Source: JBBSEZ01 sp038239195 (GTDB lineage: Bacteria > Planctomycetota > Planctomycetia > Gemmatales > Gemmataceae). From it: a stretch of 15,172 nt of DNA. The stretch spans positions 1-15,172 of the forward strand of contig JBBSEZ010000241.1 of the NCBI GenBank assembly GCA_038239195.1, read 5' to 3'. A model generated the notes under the pieces. That model was not told the DNA's origin. It saw only the letters and a list, made by a program, of their open reading frames with translations, and did no database searches. Position 1 is the first letter of the stretch. Every line of letters starts with the position of its first letter. The translations under genes were made by a program, and so were the position numbers. This document shows positions 1 to 7,848 of this stretch, one piece after another.

Positions 1-20
1 ACGCAAAGGAGTCATGGGAC

Positions 21-60
21 CATCCTCCGGGGAAGGGCCGGGCGAACGGCCCGGAGGATG
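21..60 (-). terminator. Hairpin just after the giant gene
   Basis: An 11-bp perfect inverted repeat (21-31 with 50-60) begins directly next to the stop codon of the giant minus-strand gene. A smaller competing hairpin (35-40 with 47-52) lies inside it. The position fits a transcription terminator or a 3'-end stabilising structure. No T-run follows on the minus strand, so this is not a classical intrinsic terminator. Confidence 0.45.
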
Positions 61-3000
61 TCAACGGTTGCCAAAAAGCGCAAGAGGAGTTTTTACAGAA
101 CGGGCAACCCTTCTCCCCCCCGCGGAGCGGGTTAGTTCAACTCCATAATAGGCAAAGGAGCTATCGTCGAGTGCCAGGAGGGTGTCGAACTGACGGCCGT
201 AGCTGGGGTCAAAAAAGATCGTGTTGCCGCCGTAGACGATCTGGGCAACGACGTGATTGGCGAAGTTGGCGAACGGGTTGTCGTTCCCTTGCGCCTTGAC
301 GCCGGACTTCGGCCCGTGGTCGAGGTCGGGGCCCTTGGCCCACCGATAGACCCATTGTTTCGTCGCCGTGTCAAAGCGATAGTAGGACAGGGCTACGGTA
401 CCGTTGCGGTAAACGTATCCTGCCTTCACGCTCGCCGCGTCTTTGTTGCTTGGCGCCTTCCGGGTAAAGCGCCAGTTGTTGACGAACAGCGATTCGGGCT
501 GGCCCTCATACTGTTTCGTAGAGTCGATCAGCGCGGCATTGTTCCGGAACGTGATGCCCTGATCGCGCAACACGTCGAGGAAAAAGTTCGTCCAGGCACC
601 GCACATCCCGTCCGCATACTTCAGCAACAAGGCCGTCGTGGTTAGCGCGGGTCGCTTCGGGGGGCCGGCGACCGCGATGGCGGCGTTCCAACTGCGGTAG
701 TATGCCAGGACCGTCCCCCCGAAGTCGGGCCCCAGGGGAGATTCTTCGTTCACGCGCTGGATGTTGAGTTTGGCGAAGGCATCCATCGCCGCCTTGACAA
801 CGCCATCTTGGTTCGCCTGATTGGCCGCTGCTTTGGTGCCCACCCGCACCACCGTGTGATAGAGCTTGGCGCCGGGCGGCGGCGCGGCGAACGTGACGTA
901 GAACCGATGCGTCGTGGTCAGCTTCGCCGGAAACCAGAGGTTCGCGAGCCCCCGCGCCGGGGGCGCTACCTCCCACGTCAGCTCAAGGTCGTCGATTACT
1001 TGGGCCTTATCGGGCAGAGTCATCTGGAGCGCGGGGGCATACACCCATCCGGCCACAATAACGCCAAAGCCCGCGATCGTGACCCCTTGTCCGGTGGCTC
1101 TCACTTTGACGATGGTGTTGTTGGGATACAGATAACTATTGACGACCCGAAAGACCGCTCCCACCTGGACCGTATCGTTGGCCCCGACTCGCCGGGCGAA
1201 CACTACAGAATTGCTCTTGATGGGATCGACGTCGGTCCAGCTCTTGTCCATGAGTTGGCCCGTCTGGTCATTCAGAACGCCCCTGCCGCTCGGGACGCCG
1301 TTTTTGAACGGGAAGTCCACCCGGACGATCTTCACCGGGGGCACTATCTGCGCCCGAACGAGTTCGACGTACGCATCCCGGATCGATCCAAGGGCGCCGG
1401 CGATGACCCGGTAAGTGAAGTGCGCCTCGGCCGGAGGGGGGCCGGGCGCGTCGGCGTAGACGAAACTGCCGTCAGCGTTTACCGTCACGCTCGCCCCGGC
1501 TGAAGCCGAAACCAACTGGCAGGTCAGCGCCCCTCCGGTCGGGCTGAAGTCGTTGGCCAGCAGCCCGTCCGCGGCCGACACCGTCAAGGGCCCATACGAC
1601 GGCAGGACGTAGACGTCGTCGTGCGCCACGGGGGCCGCCGTCACGTTCAAGGTGATTGTGGCGAAGTCGCTCAACAAGGTGCCGTCGCTCATCCGATAAA
1701 CGAACGTATCGTTCCCGACGTAGCCCGGCTGCGGGGCGTAAAAGAACGTGCCGTCCGCGTTGAGCGAGAAGGCTGCCGCATGAGCCGGACCTTGGTACAA
1801 CACCGGCGTCAGCGTGTCGCCCTCGGGGTCGTAGGCCGCGTCTCGCAAGTTTCGGCTCGCATCGGCGGGCAGGGCCCCGTTCTGGGCCACGTCGAAGGAA
1901 CTGTCTGCGACCAGCGGTGCCTTGTCGGTCACGGTCAACGTCACCGTGCCAACCTCGGCACTGGATTCGGCCCCGTCGTTGGTGCGGTAGGTGAATACGT
2001 CCACGCCCACGAAGCCCGGGGCGGGTTGATACGTGAACGCCCCGGTGGCGCCCAAGCCCACCAAGGTGCCGTGCGCTGGTCCGGTGACGAGTTGGAAGGA
2101 CAGCTTGTAGAAATCGGGGTCGCTGACGACCCCGAGCAGCCCTGGCGCAGCCACGATGAACGCCTGCCCCGCGTGAACCTCGTAGTTGTCGTCCGGGGCG
2201 GTCGGCGCCTGGTCGGTTACCGTCAAGCTGACGGTAGTTGGGGCCGAGAATCGATTGCCCGCCTGAGCGCGGTACGCAAACGAGTCCGGGCCGACGTACC
2301 CCGCGACCGGGCGATAGACGAAGGAGCCGTCGGTGGCGAACGTCAGCGTGCCGTGCTGAGGGGAAGTCATGGAGACGGCCTGCAACGGCAAGCCATCGGC
2401 GTCCTGATCGTTGAGCAGCGGCCCCCAACTGGCGCCCACCGTCAGGGTGGTGTCGTGGAGGACCGTGAAGGCATCCGGTGACGCTACCGGGCCGGCCGTC
2501 AGGGTGACCGTCGTCGCGTCCGACTGCTGGGCCCCTGCCACCGCCCGGTAGGCGAACGTATCCTGACCGGCGAAGGTGATGTCGGGTGTGTAGGCAAACG
2601 ACCCGTCCGCGTTCAGCATTACGGAACCGTGCGCGGCGCCGGTGACCAACACGGCTTGCATTGCGTCCGTCTGGTCACTGTCGTTGACCAGCACGCCGTT
2701 GTCCGCGCTGACCGTTGTGGTCCCGCTCGCCAACACGCTGTAGGCGTCCGCGTTCGCCACCGGCACGTCGTTCGTCACCGTCAGCGACACGGTCGTCACC
2801 GCCGAGTAGGTGGTGCCGTCGAAGTCCTTGTAGGTGAAGCTGTCGGGCCCCGCGTAGGCGACGTTCGGCACGTAATCGAACGAACCGTCCTGGTTGAACG
2901 TCAGCGTCCCGTGCGTCGGCCCGCTCACAAGCTGCGCTAGCAGCGGCGTGCCGTCCACGTCCGTGTCGTTGCTCAGCACGCCAGTGCTCGCATCCACGCT

Positions 3001-6000
3001 CAGCAGGGTGTCGTGCGCAACGCTGTAGGCGTCGGCCACGCCCACGGGGGCAGCGTTGGTCGCCTTGACCGTGACGGTCACCGTTGCCGCGCTCGACGCC
3101 AGGGTGCCATCGCTGACCTGATAGGTCAAGGTGTCCGTGCCCACGTAGCCGGCGTTGGGTACGTAGACGAGGCCTCCATTCGCGCTGACCGTTGCCGTCC
3201 CGTTCTGCGCCTGCGCCACGAGCGACGCCGTCAGCGCGTCGCCCTCCAGGTCGCTGGCGTTGAACAGCAGCCCCGGCGCCGCAATCGTCAGGGTCGTGTC
3301 GTGCAGCACCGCGAACGCGGCGTCGCTGGCCGTTGGCGCGTTGTCGGCCACGGTCAGGCTCACCGTCACCGGCCCGCTGTTCTGCACGCCGTCGCTTGCC
3401 TGATACTGGAAGCTGTCCGGGCCCATGTAGGCGACGTTCGGGGTGTAGACGAACGAGCCATCGCCGTTGAACGCGACCGTCCCGTGCGTCGGGCCGGCCC
3501 CGCTCACCAGGCTCGCCGTCAGCGTGTCGCCGTCCGCGTCCGTGTCGTTAGCAAGCACGCCGACGTCCACCGAGACCGTCAGCGCGTTGCTGCGGCCGAC
3601 GTTGTAGCTGTCGGCCACGCCCACCGGCGCGCTGGCATCGACCACCGTGATGCTCGCCGTCGCCGCCGCGCTGCTGAGCAGCCCATCGCTCGCCACATAC
3701 TGGAAGCTGTCGGGCCCCGTATAGGCCACGTTCGGCACGTAGACGAACGAGCCGTCGCCGTTGAGCGTCACCGTCCCGTGCGCCGGCCCGCTGCCCGGCA
3801 GCAGCGTCGCCGTCAGCGGGTCGCCGTCCGCGTCCGTGTCGTTGGCCAGCACGCCCTTGCCGCCCACCGTCAGCACCCTGTCGTGCTGCACGCTATAACC
3901 GTCCGCGTTGGCCACCGGCGCCGCGTCGAGCGCATGGACGGTCAGCGCGACCGTGCTGGTCGCGCTCAGGGCCCCGTCGCTGGCGCGATACTGGAAGCTG
4001 TCCGGCCCCACGTACGCCACGTTCGGCGCGTAGGCGAACGAGCCATCGCCGTTGAGCGTGACCGTGCCGTGCGTCGGCCCGCTCCCCCTGACCAGGCTCG
4101 CCGTCAACGTGTCGCCGTCGGCGTCCGTGTCGTTGGCCAGCACGCCCTGGGTCGCGCCCACGGTCAGCGGCTGGTTCGCCTGCACGCCGTAACTATCGCC
4201 GTTCGCCACCGGCGCCGCGTCCGTCACGCTCAGGAACACCGTCGTCGCGGCGCTGCTCAGCACGCCATCGCTGGCCACGTAGACGAAACTGTCCAGCCCC
4301 ACGTAGCTGGCGGCGGGCACGTAGACGAGCCCGCCCATCGGATCGAGCGCCACCGTCCCGTGCGCGGGCCCGCTCACCAGCGAGGCCGTCAGGGGGTCGC
4401 CGTCGGGGTCGCCGTCGTTGGCCAGCACGCCGCCGGTGGCGTCCACCGTCAGCACCTGGTCGTGCAGGCCGGTGTAACTGTCGGAGACGGCGACGGGGGC
4501 GCTATCGGTGACGGTGAACGTGACCGTTGCAGCGGCCGAGGTCTGCGAGCCGTCCGAGGCGGCGTAGCTCAGCGAGTCGGTGCCCGCGTAGTGGACGTTT
4601 GGCACGTAGACGAGCGCCCCGTTGCTCTGGAGGGTGGCCGTGCCGTGCTGCGGCCCGCTCACCAGGGTTGCCGTCAAGGGCTGCCCGCTCGGCGAGCCGT
4701 CGTTGGCCAGCACCCCGCTTGCCGGCACGCTCAACGTCGCGTCGTGCGGCAAGGTGTAGGCATCGTTGTTCGCCACCGGCGGTTGCGGGGCGTCGTTGTC
4801 CTCCGCGATGGAAACGGTCGCGTTGCTGGGGGCGCCCAGCGCGGCCCCAGCGGCGCCGGACAGGGACAGGTTCACCGTCTCGGGGGAGCTCTCGCCCGTC
4901 GCCTGGTCGTCCAGGATCGGGACGGTGAACGTGGCGAAGGGCTGGCCCGGCGCGAACGTCAGGGTGCCGCTGACCGGCGTGTAGTCGGTGCCCGCCAGCC
5001 CCGTGCCGTCGGCGGAGGCATAGTTGACCGTGACCGTCTGGGTGGAGGGGGCGCTGAGGGTGGCCGTGATGACGGCCGAGCCGCCCTCCATCGCGCCGTA
5101 GGTGGCGTTGCTGAAGGAGACCGTGGGCAGCCCCGCCTCGGCGTCCTCGCCGATGTTGAGGGTGGCGCTGCTGGCGCTGCCCAGGATCGCATTCGTCGGG
5201 CTGCTCAGCGCCAGGTTGACCGTCTCCGGGGAGGCCTCGCCCGTCAGGGCGTCATCGAGGAGGGGCACGCTGAAGGTGGCGGAGGTCTGCCCCGGCGCGA
5301 ACGTCAGGGTGCCGCTGACCGGCGTGTAGTCGGTGCCCGCCACGGCCGTGCCGTCGGCGGAGGCATAGTTGACCGTGACCGTCTGGTCGCTCGCCTGGCT
5401 GAGGCTCACGGCGACCATCGCCTGCGTGTTGGCCTCGTTGACGTTGACCGTGGGGTAACTGAACTGAACCGTCGGTGGTGGTGGCGGCGGTGGCGGCGGC
5501 GGAACCAACGGCGAGGCCGAGCCCCCCTGTCCTGCTGGGGGCGCGCTGGCCCCAGTTCGTGCCGACGGCGGCGGCAGGAGCAACGGCGAGGCCGAGCCCC
5601 CCTGCCCTGGTGGGGGGGCGCTGGCCCCAGTTCTCGCCGACGAAGGGGCGGCCCCGCTGCCCGGGAAAGTTGCCAGGCGAGCGGCGGCCACGGTCTGCGC
5701 CTGGTCCCCGTTCGACGCGGGGGCGCCGCCCGCAACGCCGGCTGCGGCCGGCGCCGCCCCGCCGCCTCCGCTCTCCTCGCCACCACCTCCACCCCCTCCG
5801 CCACCCCCTCCCCCCGCATCGGCGCCTGTCCCCGCTCCCGCGCTCGCCGGGGGGGTGTTGTGGCGGGAGTTGTCGCCGAGCGGATCGTCGGGCAGGGCGA
5901 CGAAGTAGTTGCGATCGAGTGGCCTGTCCTCGCTGAACACCTGGTCGCTCACCGCCTCCCTTGACGCGAGGGGCGCGCTCGCGGTCGCGTCGAGCGCGCC

Positions 6001-6363
6001 CCCCGCGTGGGCGCCGGCCGCGTCGGGCAAGGGCAGGAGGGCGGCGGGGCGGTTGTCGGCCTGTTCGGTGGAGAGTCGGTCGCCCGGAGAAGGGGAGAAG
6101 GACACCAGGGCGGGCGGGGGCGCGATGTCGCTCGCGGTCGCCGCGCCGGCCCCGGCGAGCTCGTGCATCAGGTCGTCGGGGGCCAGCCGCGCTTCCAGCA
6201 CGTCAACCCCCAACACCACGCGCCGGGGATACGGGCGGCAGCGCGAAGGGAGGCAGAATTTCCCCCCCCCCTTATCCAAATTACGGGGGAGGGCGCGCCA
6301 GGCGCGGGAGGGCCAGGCCGTCAAGAGGGAGGCGATGCGGGCGAGCAGGTGAAGGGGGGACAT
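61..6363 (-). CDS. Giant Calx-beta / Ig-repeat protein with C-terminal transglutaminase-like domain
   Basis: About 2,100 residues, probably exported or surface-associated. From the N terminus there is a short basic/hydrophobic leader and then VLEARLAP (about 55-62), a motif I know from large planctomycete extracellular proteins. Low-complexity Gly- and Pro-rich sequence follows to about 295. Two Calx-beta domains lie at about 297-416 and 411-525, then twelve bacterial Ig/cadherin-like modules at about 527-1661, several with calcium-loop-like NDTDADGD. A beta-rich region precedes the C-terminal domain, where GMCGAW holds Cys1921, ANHVV holds His2037 and FFDPSYG holds Asp2052. This order and the 15-residue His-Asp gap match transglutaminase-like cysteine hydrolases, but the Cys-His gap (116) is long. 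ATG 6363 is chosen over the upstream ATG at 6468 because AGGAAGG lies 6 bases before it. No classical signal peptide is evident. The architecture is clear; enzymatic activity and substrate are inferred or unknown. Confidence 0.85.
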   Translation of the reverse strand: MSPLHLLARIASLLTAWPSRAWRALPRNLDKGGGKFCLPSRCRPYPRRVVLGVDVLEARLAPDDLMHELAGAGAATASDIAPPPALVSFSPSPGDRLSTEQADNRPAALLPLPDAAGAHAGGALDATASAPLASREAVSDQVFSEDRPLDRNYFVALPDDPLGDNSRHNTPPASAGAGTGADAGGGGGGGGGGGGEESGGGGAAPAAAGVAGGAPASNGDQAQTVAAARLATFPGSGAAPSSARTGASAPPPGQGGSASPLLLPPPSARTGASAPPAGQGGSASPLVPPPPPPPPPPTVQFSYPTVNVNEANTQAMVAVSLSQASDQTVTVNYASADGTAVAGTDYTPVSGTLTFAPGQTSATFSVPLLDDALTGEASPETVNLALSSPTNAILGSASSATLNIGEDAEAGLPTVSFSNATYGAMEGGSAVITATLSAPSTQTVTVNYASADGTGLAGTDYTPVSGTLTFAPGQPFATFTVPILDDQATGESSPETVNLSLSGAAGAALGAPSNATVSIAEDNDAPQPPVANNDAYTLPHDATLSVPASGVLANDGSPSGQPLTATLVSGPQHGTATLQSNGALVYVPNVHYAGTDSLSYAASDGSQTSAAATVTFTVTDSAPVAVSDSYTGLHDQVLTVDATGGVLANDGDPDGDPLTASLVSGPAHGTVALDPMGGLVYVPAASYVGLDSFVYVASDGVLSSAATTVFLSVTDAAPVANGDSYGVQANQPLTVGATQGVLANDTDADGDTLTASLVRGSGPTHGTVTLNGDGSFAYAPNVAYVGPDSFQYRASDGALSATSTVALTVHALDAAPVANADGYSVQHDRVLTVGGKGVLANDTDADGDPLTATLLPGSGPAHGTVTLNGDGSFVYVPNVAYTGPDSFQYVASDGLLSSAAATASITVVDASAPVGVADSYNVGRSNALTVSVDVGVLANDTDADGDTLTASLVSGAGPTHGTVAFNGDGSFVYTPNVAYMGPDSFQYQASDGVQNSGPVTVSLTVADNAPTASDAAFAVLHDTTLTIAAPGLLFNASDLEGDALTASLVAQAQNGTATVSANGGLVYVPNAGYVGTDTLTYQVSDGTLASSAATVTVTVKATNAAPVGVADAYSVAHDTLLSVDASTGVLSNDTDVDGTPLLAQLVSGPTHGTLTFNQDGSFDYVPNVAYAGPDSFTYKDFDGTTYSAVTTVSLTVTNDVPVANADAYSVLASGTTTVSADNGVLVNDSDQTDAMQAVLVTGAAHGSVMLNADGSFAYTPDITFAGQDTFAYRAVAGAQQSDATTVTLTAGPVASPDAFTVLHDTTLTVGASWGPLLNDQDADGLPLQAVSMTSPQHGTLTFATDGSFVYRPVAGYVGPDSFAYRAQAGNRFSAPTTVSLTVTDQAPTAPDDNYEVHAGQAFIVAAPGLLGVVSDPDFYKLSFQLVTGPAHGTLVGLGATGAFTYQPAPGFVGVDVFTYRTNDGAESSAEVGTVTLTVTDKAPLVADSSFDVAQNGALPADASRNLRDAAYDPEGDTLTPVLYQGPAHAAAFSLNADGTFFYAPQPGYVGNDTFVYRMSDGTLLSDFATITLNVTAAPVAHDDVYVLPSYGPLTVSAADGLLANDFSPTGGALTCQLVSASAGASVTVNADGSFVYADAPGPPPAEAHFTYRVIAGALGSIRDAYVELVRAQIVPPVKIVRVDFPFKNGVPSGRGVLNDQTGQLMDKSWTDVDPIKSNSVVFARRVGANDTVQVGAVFRVVNSYLYPNNTIVKVRATGQGVTIAGFGVIVAGWVYAPALQMTLPDKAQVIDDLELTWEVAPPARGLANLWFPAKLTTTHRFYVTFAAPPPGAKLYHTVVRVGTKAAANQANQDGVVKAAMDAFAKLNIQRVNEESPLGPDFGGTVLAYYRSWNAAIAVAGPPKRPALTTTALLLKYADGMCGAWTNFFLDVLRDQGITFRNNAALIDSTKQYEGQPESLFVNNWRFTRKAPSNKDAASVKAGYVYRNGTVALSYYRFDTATKQWVYRWAKGPDLDHGPKSGVKAQGNDNPFANFANHVVAQIVYGGNTIFFDPSYGRQFDTLLALDDSSFAYYGVELTRSAGGRRVARSVKTPLALFGNR
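1380..4790 (-). repeat. Twelve in-gene Ig/cadherin-like repeat units
   Basis: Twelve units of about 270-295 bp each encode one module. Each opens with a (A/G/V)PVAxxDxY-type start, continues with GVLANDxDxDGDxL and THGTVxxNxDGSFxYxPN, and ends in GxDSFxYxxSDG. This resembles the bacterial Ig/cadherin-like tandem family (Big_9 type). Units starting near 4222, 3927 and 3633 are the most alike at DNA level and share stretches such as gtgtcgttggccagcacgcc. Units at both ends are more diverged, and units 10-11 have lost much of the acidic loop. Confidence 0.85.
4946..5386 (-). repeat. Near-identical DNA segments in the two Calx-beta domains
   Basis: Bases 4946-5041 and 5291-5386 are nearly identical over about 95 bp, at an offset of 345 bp (115 codons). 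They encode the same core, ending in GTDYTPVSGTLTFAPGQ. The identity includes silent positions, which points to recent duplication or gene conversion between the two domains. Confidence 0.8.
5506..5641 (-). repeat. In-frame 75-bp tandem duplication in the Pro/Gly-rich linker
   Basis: Two copies, 5506-5566 and 5581-5641, repeat with a 75-bp period and encode two copies of SARTGASAPPxGQGGSASPL. The copies differ at only a few bases. They lie between a run of ten Pro codons (about 5473-5505) and a Gly-rich stretch (about 5755-5820), in a linker that seems free to change length. Confidence 0.8.
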
Positions 6364-6602
6364 GGGTGGCCTTCCTGGTGCCGGGGTCGGGGGAGAGCGG
6401 CTGGGTTCCTCGATGGATGTGGTCCCACAACCCAAGATCATTCCAACCGCGCGGGGGCGGAATGGCAAGATGATTTTGAGCGACGCGCGAGCTTATTCCC
6501 GCCTTTCTCTTTCCAGGCGAAGGGCCCAGCGCGAGGGCATCCCGGCCGTCGTTGGAGGCCCCTGGCGATGGCAGACAGGGACGTTTGCGTGCCGCGCCCG
6601 GA

Positions 6603-6733
6603 GTCACGTGGTCGCCGTGGCCCCGCGACCACGTGACCCCATGTTCTGGCGCAAGCGATAGTTTGTTAAGGACTTGTGGAGTGAAAGTCACGTGGTCACC
6701 CCCCGGCGCCTAGGCCAAGTGGTCGCGTGACTT
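6603..6733. promoter_or_regulatory. Cluster of CACGTG palindromes, possible operators
   Basis: A perfect 13-bp inverted repeat pairs gtcacgtggtcgc (6603-6615) with its complement (6625-6637) across a 9-base spacer. The core tcacgtggtc recurs at 6688-6697. aagtcacg (6685-6692) also pairs with cgtgactt (6726-6733), next to the related string gtggtcgcgtgac. The cluster lies in a divergent promoter region. It could be a regulator binding site, an RNA hairpin or a dispersed genomic repeat; no regulator is encoded nearby. Confidence 0.45.
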
Positions 6734-6755
6734 GCCCTGCCCGGGCCCGGGGCTT

Positions 6756-6807
6756 TGTAGCCACAACGCAGAGCGGAGCGCGGCGGACGCTTCGCGTCAC
6801 GGCTACA
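6756..6807. repeat. Short GC-rich element flanked by 7-bp inverted repeats
   Basis: tgtagcc (6756-6762) and ggctaca (6801-6807) bound a block rich in gcggagcg and gacgcttcgcgtc. The arrangement resembles small palindromic interspersed repeats that I recall from planctomycete genomes. There is no coding evidence inside it. Confidence 0.35.
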
Positions 6808-7045
6808 CGGCCCCGGGCGGCGTGGGAGGGGGGGCGCCCCTCCTTGGGGGCGAGCGGAAAAGAAAGCGCCGATGAATCGGGCGCGCTCCAGGGCCCGCTG
6901 AAAAACCTCCTCAAGAAAAAACTTCGCGCGTGCTGTCCGGTTTCGCCGAGTGACGGCGATTGGAAGGCAGAGAGACGACTTCTCTCACCCTCCTGACCCG
7001 AACCGCAGCAAGCGTTGTGCCCTCTTGCGAGGGCGAGGAGGCCTC

Positions 7046-7776
7046 GTGTTCCGTTCCCGCCTGTTTCCGTTCGCCCTCGTCTCCTGCCTGGGCGTGGTCC
7101 TGGCAGCAAGCATGGCAAGGGGCGAGGACGTCTTGGATGAGGCCCCCGAGGACGGGGCCGAGGTGATGGCCCGCGGCCCCGTTCACGAGGCGTTCGCCAC
7201 GCCGAGCGAGGCCCGTCCAGGCCCCAGCCCGGTGGTGGCCAAGGAGCCGCCCGAGGCCGTTGAGGAAATGCCCCCCGAAGAGAAGCCCGAAGGCGACAAC
7301 GTCCTCTGGGTGCCCGGCTACTGGGCCTATGACGAGGAGGCGAGCGACTTCCTCTGGATCAGTGGCTTCTGGCGCGTGGCCCCGCCCGGCCGCGAGTGGG
7401 CGCCCGGCACCTGGCAGAAGGTGAGCGACGGCTGGCAGTGGTCCCCCGGCTACTGGGTTGAGGCCGGCACCGGCGAGGTCGAGTACCTGCCCGGCCCCGC
7501 CCGCTCTCATCGAGGCCGGGCCGTCCACCCCCGCCCCCACCGTCACCACGCCCCGCCACGTGGCCCCGACGTTTCCCGTGCCCAAAACGAGCCCTGTGAC
7601 GACGCCCCGTCACATCACCCCGACGTACCCGCGACCTGTCATCGGCGGTACGGCGCCGCACCCCGGCACCCGGCTGGTGCCTCCGACGGGTGGCGCCGCC
7701 CACCCGGCGCGTGGGCGGGATCACGACGCCCCGGCCCGGTCCTGTCACCAAGGCGCCGATGCGTCACTCGCGGTAA
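7046..7776 (+). pseudogene. WXXGXW-repeat secreted protein, two apparent frameshifts
   Basis: A GTG start (7046) follows AGGAGG (7036-7041) by four bases and opens a hydrophobic signal-peptide-like segment (LFPFALVSCLGVVLAAS). An acidic Glu/Pro-rich stretch follows, then four WXXGXW motifs: WVPGYW, WISGFW, WAPGTW and WSPGYW. This repeat is common in planctomycete secreted proteins, and its function is unknown. After EYLP the frame becomes implausible. Skipping one G at 7493/7494 gives EYLPAPPALIEAGPSTPAPT in the next frame, as expected for the family. A second one-base skip near 7695 would give a Thr/Pro/Arg-rich tail ending in MRHSR and TAA at 7774-7776, about 30 bases before a strong terminator. 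The gene is therefore recently broken, mis-sequenced or, less likely, frameshifted by the ribosome. Without correction, frame 1 runs on through the terminator to 7990. Confidence 0.65.
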
Positions 7777-7806
7777 AGCCCAGAGACAGCCCCGCTCGCT
7801 CCTTCC

Positions 7807-7844
7807 GGGCCCGGCCCTCTTGCACGAGAGGGCCGGGCCCTTTT
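7807..7844 (+). terminator. Intrinsic terminator after the WXXGXW gene
   Basis: A perfect 13-bp GC-rich stem (7807-7819 with 7828-7840), with one further T-A pair at the loop side, is followed at once by TTTT. It ends plus-strand transcription four bases before the stop codon of the convergent nucleotidyltransferase gene. Confidence 0.85.
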
Positions 7845-7848
7845 CGCA

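Larger units (their letters stand above)
6364..7045. other. Divergent intergenic region with palindromes
   Basis: This roughly 680-bp gap lies between the divergent starts of the giant gene and the WXXGXW gene. It holds AGGAAGG (minus strand, 6370-6376), the ribosome binding site that sets the giant gene's start. It also holds three copies of TCACGTGGTC in both orientations, a self-palindromic cccgggcccggg at 6740-6751, and a GC-rich block flanked by 7-bp inverted repeats. Open frames crossing it show no recognisable domain. I could not assign a promoter confidently for either gene. Confidence 0.6.

Noticed and set aside
3013..5964. 983-codon open frame on the plus strand
   Set aside because: It is fully antisense to the Ig-repeat gene. 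Its periodic Arg/His/Val-rich sequence simply mirrors the repeat units, and GC-rich DNA rarely gives stops in this frame.
6364..6468. Extended start of the giant gene at ATG 6468
   Set aside because: The additional 35 residues are Pro/Ser-rich with no ribosome site, whereas ATG 6363 has AGGAAGG six bases upstream and begins a leader typical of such proteins.
6696..7118. 140-codon minus-strand frame across the intergenic region
   Set aside because: It overlaps the start of the WXXGXW gene, has no ribosome site of note and no recognisable domain, and is composed of GC-driven Arg/Gly/Pro.
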